Of a stretch of DNA of 64,000 nt, positions 56,017 through 64,000 are shown one piece after another (positions within the stretch are counted from its first letter, which is position 1; each line of letters starts with the position of its first letter). Source of the stretch: Bugula neritina (taxonomy: Eukaryota > Bryozoa > Gymnolaemata > Cheilostomatida > Bugulidae); assembly GCA_964035545.1 (NCBI GenBank), contig OZ037772.1:9645150-9709149 (forward strand), given 5' to 3'. The position numbers and the translations under genes are program-made. A model generated the notes under the pieces. That model was not told where the DNA came from. It worked only from the letters and a program-made list of their open reading frames with translations, and did no database searches.

Positions 56017-58980
56017 AAGGAACTGGTTGGCAGCATTTGCGGACAGCAGAAAACTTTTTGACATATACAAGCTCGACTATTAACGACTACTAACACTGCT
56101 ACCATGATATACATTCTTTGGCACAACATCTGTAGTGTCACGAGTAAAACTAAAAACTAAAAACTAAATTAATATCAAATAACTTTAGTATCTCTGTCAA
56201 TGCATTTACTAATACTGCTACTAATACTTTTGCTTTTTTCCGACATCCAGCACTCAATATCAGATTTGATGAAAATAAAAATCAATGCTAACAACAGGAG
56301 ATCAAAATAAGCTTGTTTTCTAAGTTGTTGAAAGTTTGTTTTTTTTAGTGATTTGTAGAGATTAATTGAAGCCCTGCTATTGTTTCTCAAAGCACGGCTG
56401 AAAACTGCATGTAGTAGGTTAGCTATTTTATAATATGTGCTCTAATAATTCTTATAAATGGTCACTTTATCCAGATATATTCCAAAAATTTAGGTTGTTT
56501 CCCAAAGTCTAGATCTGGAAAGATGGCAGGAGTGGCAAATATCTACATGTGTGCTCTAGTCTACTTATATGGGAATTCATGTTTCTGTCGGATTTTACAA
56601 TACGTGGCATCTTCAGTGATGGTGTCTCACACATCTAGCCATAAGTCTCTTAATATTGTTTTAAGTCTCAAAAGTCCACCGTGCATAAAAGTTGTAGGAC
56701 TGTTGGTAAAGTGATTGGGACCTATATGTAAAATATTTAAAACTAATGTTAGTACAAATGTCCAGTTTCACTTAACTTCTACGAAATAATGAGTAGATAT
56801 TAGCCAATCAAATGTATCTTCTGCATCCAATAAACAGCTGTATGTCTACACTGTCTATTACCTACGAGATTGCCTAGGAGTTCTAACTATAAACAATTTA
56901 ATAGCCTATGATCAGTGGACATTCACCCTCAAGTCATTTTTACCCCTAGCAGCTTCCTACAGTGTTCATAGACCACATAACAATTGGTGTTGATGAGATT
57001 TAAAATGCTTTAACCATTTTTAAGTGTGTTTGTTGACAACATCATAGTGAGTTATTAATTTGTATCAACTCGCTTTAAACTGTAGCTACAGGTTTTAAAT
57101 ACAGTATGCAAACATTTTTCTATCTATTAGTAGTGCATAGCAGTAACCATGGAAATTACTAGGGTCTTGGGTAGCTAGTAACTGCAACAGGCTTGATTGA
57201 TATCAGCTATAACCACGAGAGGCTAATAAGATGAACCATACTAGTGCTATTCAGTATATTAGTTATATAATATATTATCAGCAGTATATTTACCTTGAAA
57301 TACAGATAAGAACTATTATATATAATATACTTTAGACTTCTGATAACAGTTGCATGGTTTAAACTTGATAATACCATTTAGTGTATGGCTCTTCATAGTG
57401 CTTGATGTGTCGTAAGTATATTCATCATTATATAGTTTATAAGAAAAGTGTTGGTTTTTACAAAATTTTAGTTGATATAGCATCACATTGTATCTATATA
57501 TACTTTATAGTCTAAGTGTGTGTAGTTCTACCGCATTGTTCTGATATAAACATAAAATAGAAATTGAGGATCCTTTCTATAAACATTATAATACTGAGTG
57601 CCAAAGGTACTCTAATTAAAATACAACTTTCTGTATGTGACCCACTAGCTGTTATATAACAGTAGAATATATATACACACATGAATATATAATATATAAT
57701 ATGTTATTATGTCTTTAATATTAGTATTAAAAATATTTGTAACGGTTGGTTACAGCTTACAGCGTGAAAAGCTTGCCATGGATCATTGTATTTGTCAAAT
57801 TCATAGATATTTCTAAAATAATTTAGCTATAAATTTTATATGAGAGAATAGTAAAAGTTGACTTATTTTCAATCATGGTATTATAACTTGTGTTTATGAA
57901 ACTGATAGATTAGTCATGTTGGAAGTTTCCAAAACATGGAATGAATTTGCGTTGTGCAGATTTTCATATTATACGTATTGGTTTTCCCCATATCTATTAT
58001 CTCTGATAATGCTATTATTTTATCAGCTCAAATATTTTAGCTTGAAAAAAATGCCTGTGTAGTTTTGACTTTACCCAGTAGTCCCTGTGGTGTAGTTTGT
58101 TAGTGTGCCTGCTTGCAAGCCATAGGTTCCTGGTTCACATCCCAGTGAGGGCAAACAGCTTATATAGCATAGTCTCTCACAGTTATATACACATGTGCAT
58201 ACACAAAAATTGTTAAAACTGTATTAATTTGTTACCCAACTATAGTCCAGTAAGGGGTGCAGTTTATAGTACTTTTAGCCATGCCTCAATTTCATAGACC
58301 ACATAATGGCAGACAATATTATAATATGTCTCAATAACAGTACTCTGCTATGTATATGTGATTTATGGAATTTTAGGGGACAGTTCAAAGGACTATAGGC
58401 TTATAGTAATTATAGTTAGATGACAGTTTAAAGGTTGTTACACTTTTGTTACATGGCTGCACAAAAATCATGTTAAGAACTATAAATACATTCTTTATTC
58501 ACTCAAGTTGGATCTAATTATCAGCAGCAACTTATATATATAGCAAGTTCTATAATTCTAATATTGGCAGTCATTACACCTGTATATTTCGTAAACTTTC
58601 TTAATATATATTTAAGCATTTGTGTCTTTATGTACATATTTAATAATTTTAATAAAGAAAAACACTTACTCAAAACGCTTCATGAAAAATTCAAATTCTA
58701 AGTATTGTATGCGTACTGACTTAAAATTAAGACATACATGTTGTATTCTGTAAAGATTAGTTTATTTGAAGTATTTAGCATATGGAATTTGTTTTACCAA
58801 TCTCTAAGAGACAATCAAAATATTTTAAGATATACAAACGATAAGTTGATTCACCCAGCAGCTAAATTAAGCTGGCTTTTATTTGTAGTGTGAGCAGGGC
58901 GTATGGTTGCATGATTTACTGTAATGTATTATTTTAGGATCTTTGGTATAGTTAGCTGGGTAATGTGGTAGAGAAGCGCA
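56017..58980. other. Region between kinase genes C and D
   Basis: Contains the 3' UTR of gene C, with a possible AATAAA near 56275. From about 58840 it has promoter-side sequence closely matching that upstream of gene C. A tRNA-like segment lies at 58081-58150. The frame at 56523-56714 shows no coding features. Confidence 0.5.
58081..58150 (+). pseudogene. tRNA-like sequence (TGC anticodon position), probable pseudogene or SINE head
   Basis: GTCCCTGTGGTGTAGTTTGT, an anticodon-like loop CTTGCAA, and a weak B box GGTTCACATCC followed by CAGTGAGGG, partly complementary to the start. The B box is off consensus and the acceptor stem is imperfect, so a working tRNA-Ala is unlikely. It may be the head of a second SINE family with a single copy here. 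Confidence 0.4.
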
Positions 58981-61900
58981 ATGGCTGAGGGTTACTCTAC
59001 AGTAGATCATCCCTCTTTTAATGGTTTGTTTGATATCATATAACTACCTTTATATTTTTAATTGAACTCATGCAAATATTTTAGCTGATATGTTAGCATG
59101 AAGCAATTTCATGTCTATACTTTTGGGCTCCTGCATTTGTAACACTCGTATTTATAGTTTGATATTTATGGCGCACAAATGATCAAGTGTGTTTGAAATA
59201 ATAAGCAATCAATTTCCTTATGCTAAAATAAGTATATCAGGCATTCAAGATTACTAGAAAATTGAGACATGACATTGAAATGAGTCATTATTGTATTTCA
59301 AGAGAGACTCAAGGTGCAGATTCTTCATTTAAAGGTAAATAAAAATATTCTCAGATTCAAGTATATAAGCAATGCTATAATGATTCTAGATTTTAGATTC
59401 ATTGCAACATGAGTTAGCTGTTGCTACTTGCTATATAGTAGTTTATATTGTTTTATACAGTTTCTTTCATTGGTAAAGAACTTCTTGGTAAAGGTAGTTT
59501 TGGGTTTGTCTACAAACAGTATGATGAACTGAGTAAACAATACATGGCTTGTAAGGAGGTGGACTTGGGTGTGGTTACTGACACACAATATCAGAAGGTA
59601 TTCCTTTATTTATGTGACTTCATTTTCTGTTTAGAGTTTCAAGATAAATGTTTTTCTAGTGTAGTTGATGCAGCTGTTAGGTTCTTAGAACTAAATGCTC
59701 AGCTAATGCACACGATGTCTGAAAGTTGTTTTCATTTGAGCATCTAATAGCCTCATTGCTTTGACATTTTTTTATCAAACATTTGTAGCTTTCCTTTATG
59801 TAATTCATCAAGCTTATAGTTTTTCAGTACAACTTCAATTGATAGATTTTTCATCAAAAATAATTTGCAAGTATTTATTGACATTTAAACACTATAAAAA
59901 AGTAAACTAAATGACTAAAGATCTTTGAACAGAAACTTTCTGCATCTGTTGAGTGAAATTCATGAAATATTTCAACTGGTACACTCAAAAATCTTTATTT
60001 TAGAAAGTTAAAGAAGCTATGAAAGAAGTGAGTGCAATGAAAAGATTGGATCATTCTAATATAGTCAAGTATTATGGATATGAAGTCATACAGGACCAAC
60101 ACAAACCGGGTTTGATAAAATTGATGTATTAATATGAGTTTTGTGCCCATATGCACAATAAATTATTATTATTAGAAACAGTATTCATTTACTATATTTT
60201 AATTCATCTTTCGTTTTTATCTGTGTCCGAGTATATTTAATTCATACTGTTGAAGTACACTGCTCAATGCATTAGCCACTATGTTTATCTAGTAATCCTA
60301 ATTTTGTTTCATTTTCAATAGAGATCAGGGTAGCATGTATTTATATGGAGTATGTCTCCGGAGGGTCTGTGAAGGATCATTTGAACAAAGAAGGAGCTTT
60401 CAAAGAGACTCAGGCTAAAATATACACACTACAGATGTTAGAAGGGGTCTCCTACCTTCACGGACAACGTATCATACACAGAGACTTGAAATGTGAGTAA
60501 TGATTAAAGTTTACTACCCACAGAAAATACTCCATAACATTTTCAAAATATTTACATTTTATTACAAATGTATGGAAAGATGTTGAGTTGGTAATAATTT
60601 TTAAATATCTGTCATCGGCTTTTCAGGTTCCAACATGCTGCTAAATGGTTGTTATATCTTGAAACTAGCAGACTTTGGAATAGCTAAGGAATGTCATCAT
60701 TCAACACTTGACAGTAAAAGAACTCTTAACACTTCTACTTGTGGTACAGCTCATTATATGGCACCAGAAGTTATGGCTGGAGGGGAGTATGGCAGGAAGG
60801 CTGATATTTGGTCAGTTTTTTTTCTATAGCTTATATTATAACAACATGTTCTTTTATTTCATTGAGCTTAGAACTATTATATAGTTATTCTTCTTTTCAA
60901 CAGGAGTGCTGGAGCTACTCTAGTGGAGATGTTGACCACACAACCTCCCTGGTCTAAATTTACTGATTATCAAGTCATGTACAGAATTGGACAAAATGAA
61001 AAGCCTAAATATGTCCTTGACTCTAGTCTAGGACCAGAAGTTAGAAGTTTCCTGGATGAGATATTCAACTATGATAGTGAAAGACGACCTTCGGCTGATG
61101 AGCTTTTGGGACATGACTGGTTTGGTTAGTTTAGAGTTGCAATAAGCTTATTTAATATTATTGACTAAAGCTTTATTAATAATTGGATTGCTATCACTCT
61201 TTAACCTTTGTTTATATACTTGTATATATTATTATGCTCATCAAAAGCTAAGTAACATTTCTCTTGATTGTGCTGCCATCATTATTTAACCTTTATAAAT
61301 ATACTAGTATAATACATTATCATGCTTATTAAAAAAATAAATTATAATTTAGTTTAGGTTATGACAAAGTGGTTGAATGCTCTGCTTTGTAGTAGATTTC
61401 TTATCATATATATATAATATGTAGTTATAGAGCCAGGTAATTATGTTACAACCAATTTTTGGTATCTGGATTGTTATAACTATCGAAGAAGACAATTTCA
61501 AATACTATTTTCCAAATGACACTGCAACTGTTGTTATAGTGTCTATTTTTCACGTGTTGAATTTTTTTTAGATGATCTCCTGGGCTTAATATATTACAAG
61601 GTTTGTTGATTCTCTTCATTTTTTGAATGTGGAAAAATTTCGAAGCTAGTAAATTTATTATAATATGGGTCATTTTACTTAATTTATTACACACTGGATA
61701 TCTTCAGTTTTCAGCTATTTTTCACAATTTAACTGCTAATGGACATGGGTTTTTTGGCCAAAACTAGTAAAACATTAATAAATACACTTAAATAATCAGA
61801 GTTATTTTTAATTTTGCTTCATTTCCCATGTTTTTTTTCCTAATTATTCAGTTACTTTTGATTGCGGACCTTTACGGTTTTTTCGTAACGGTCCGCACTC

Positions 61901-62165
61901 CTAATAAGCTAAATATATAAGAAAAAAGATGGGAAATCAAGCAAAATTAAAAAGATCTTTAATTGTTTCGGTGTATTTATTGGCGCTTTATTAGTTTTGG
62001 GCAAAAAGCCCATGTTCATTACCAGGTAAATTGTGAAAAATAGCTAAAAATGGAGATTTCAGTGTGTACTAATTTTGACTTGCTTCTATGCAGAGTGATG
62101 AGTATGTCGAGGAGGCAATGCGAGAGGTGTGTTTAGCACTCGTGAGACACCAAAAGTCTGTCTAG
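58981..62165 (+). CDS. Kinase gene D: MEKK-like Ser/Thr kinase with short tail, 8 exons
   Basis: Exons: 58981-59023, 59461-59597, 60004-60109, 60322-60492, 60627-60810, 60904-61124, 61572-61600, 62094-62165. They total 963 nt, or 320 residues, with all phases agreeing. Kinase motifs: GKGSFGFV (24-31), Lys46 (ACKEVDL), HRDLKCSNML (Asp150), DFG at 168-170, MAPE, VEMLTTQPPW. The N-terminus is 14 residues (MAEGYSTVDHPSFN). The last kinase exon is 21 nt shorter than in A-C and ends GHDWFG. The tail is DDLLGLIYYK from a 29-nt micro-exon with a strong T-rich acceptor, then SDEYVEEAMREVCLALVRHQ and a few residues to TAG. It is the closest relative of gene C (introns and upstream DNA align). A foldback element (61687-62069) occupies most of the last intron. 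Possible poly(A) signal: 62759-62764. Confidence 0.82.
61687..62069. mobile_element. Foldback (long inverted repeat) element, copy 2
   Basis: Left arm (TTACACACTGGATATCTTCA, TCAGCTATTTTTCACAATTT, GCTAATGGACATGGG) and right arm (CCCATGTTCATTACC, AAATTGTGAAAAATAGCTAA, CAGTGTGTAC) are complementary over most of 383 bases. The centre holds GCGGACC facing GGTCCGC, and TA flanks both ends. It is related to 17319-17664. It ends 24 bases before the last exon of kinase gene D. Confidence 0.85.
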
Positions 62166-62758
62166 AAGATGCGGCGACATAAGGCCACTTGCATACTACT
62201 GTAGGCTCTGCGGCATATACAAGCTCTACTAAACTGCTACTACATATACAAGCTCTACTAAACTGAAGCTGAACCATAGTATGTTGTATTTGAAGTGACA
62301 CAACATCTATAGTGTTAGGAGAATCTCAAAGACCAAACTCTTATTATCCAAATTTACCAGCCAGTGTATAACTTCTGCTCTTAACACAAAGCTAACATGA
62401 CATGCAAATTAGTTACTATATATGTTGGTACACTTACTAATACTCGATACATTCTGGTCACATACTAACCACAGTTCTATCTGCACCTCTCCCTCACTTG
62501 ACATTTGTAGTTGTATGCTCCTGACTTTATGTGTGTCATTAGAGATAATCCACACCTACACTCCTGTGGCGGTGGTTAAAACCTGGCCTTTACTCAAATT
62601 CTTACCAGCTACTTTGCTACTATCCAAAACAGCATATTTTAGAATAGTTTTATAAACTTTGTTCAACTGTATATTATGGCTTTATATTGTACTTTGTTTT
62701 CTATATTTAACTATTGGTCACTAAATACTCATTCTCTACCAGGTATTTAAAAAGCTTC

Positions 62759-62764
62759 AATAAA
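62759..62764 (+). terminator. Possible polyadenylation signal of kinase gene D
   Basis: AATAAA about 600 bases after the TAG at 62163-62165. Confidence 0.35.
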
Positions 62765-63194
62765 TTGTAATTTTAGTACAATATACCCTATTGCAATGGT
62801 TATTACCATAAGAATTGAAGTGGTTTATGTGCCAAGAAGATAGATTTGGCTGTGGATATTTTTGTTTTGTGTTTTTAAGTTTTATTTTTCTACTTTTTTA
62901 CTTTACTTTTTCATAACGTTGTTTATATTCTATGTTTATACACAACTCAGATAGTTTTTCTAGACCTCTGCACATTTATTTTTTTTAAGCATCAATTATT
63001 TTTGGAATTATTTTTTCTTTATGCTGTTATTTTATATTTTGTATCAATAGTAACAAATATTCCGACCAATATTTTTTTGTCATATTTTATATTTTAATAC
63101 GATATCGGCCTTACAAAATGTGTACCATTTTGATCATTTTTCAATTATTCATGCCTAATAAATATTGGATAAGCCAAGCCTGTTTCCAAAATAC

Positions 63195-63451
<257 letters not shown>

Positions 63452-64000
63452 TAGCAGTCTTATGCAATACATCAAGCAATCTCTAACACCATAGATAAAA
63501 ATACAACACTACATACACAATTGAGATTCAAACATGATTGTAAGAGTGACCACCGTGGCATGTAAATAATTCTTCTTTGTAGTTTTATAACAATTTAATG
63601 TTTCTGTGGGACGGCATATAGGGCCATAACGAATTTAAGGGACATCGTTAAACGCATGATGCATAATTTATATGATGCCTGCAGGTAGCTTTCAACTCTT
63701 GCAAGTGACTTTCACCACCTATATTCAAAACTTTCTGCTATCATCATATCTGGGTAATTATCACTGCGCACTGTAGCTTGGCCACAATATAGATAGAGTA
63801 CATATTATTTGTAAGTAGCTTGTAGCTTTACTAATATTTACATCAAATTAATTCTTCCACTACATAAGTTTAAGTGCCAGTTCATTCACCATAATTATTA
63901 TCTTACCATCGTGGGCTTCTTCATTATAGTTAAAATTAAGGAACTGATAGCAGTGCAATATAGAAACACATTTCTTACTTGAAAGGGTGGGGGAGGGGGG

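Noticed and set aside
56523-56714. 63-codon frame between kinase genes C and D
   Set aside because: No domain or splice context; consistent with chance.

Overview
This is an AT-rich, intron-dense nuclear DNA window from an animal, most likely an invertebrate. The evidence is short exons with GT-AG introns, a transmembrane receptor with an IL-17-receptor (SEFIR) intracellular domain, MEKK-type kinases, a tRNA-derived SINE, a LINE remnant and several MITE families. I cannot fix the phylum from sequence alone. The automatic open reading frames are mostly exon fragments or simple repeats, so the gene models here come from joining exons by splice signal and codon phase. Every model except the 3' end of kinase gene B closes with consistent phases and a stop codon.

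Layout, all genes on the + strand: (1) 219-1566, the last three visible exons of an unidentified gene. (2) 3035-23419, an 18-exon gene for a 968-residue type I membrane receptor: signal peptide, IL-17R-like ectodomain, one membrane segment, SEFIR domain, and a long tail with a 7-residue repeat. (3) 29684-38173, kinase gene A, 13 exons and 534 residues: a MEKK-like (STE11 family) kinase followed by a 230-residue tail with tyrosine motifs. (4) 43002-about 46423, kinase gene B. (5) 50781-56016, kinase gene C, 362 residues. (6) 58981-62165, kinase gene D, 320 residues. Kinase exons of A-D share intron positions, phases and nearly all lengths, so they are one tandem gene family. B, C and D also share flanking and intronic sequence and are younger duplicates. 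They have no regulatory domain before the kinase, and all four have different C-terminal tails.

A plausible but unproven reading is an innate-signalling neighbourhood: a cytokine-type receptor beside a local expansion of MAP3K-like kinases, one of which carries two pYxN (Grb2-type SH2 ligand) motifs. Co-location alone does not show that they work together.

The non-coding part holds seven copies of a SINE derived from tRNA-Thr(AGT), a 507-bp hAT-type MITE with a perfect 8-bp target duplication, at least five further inverted-repeat element families, near-perfect palindromes, a LINE reverse-transcriptase fragment, and many micro- and minisatellites.
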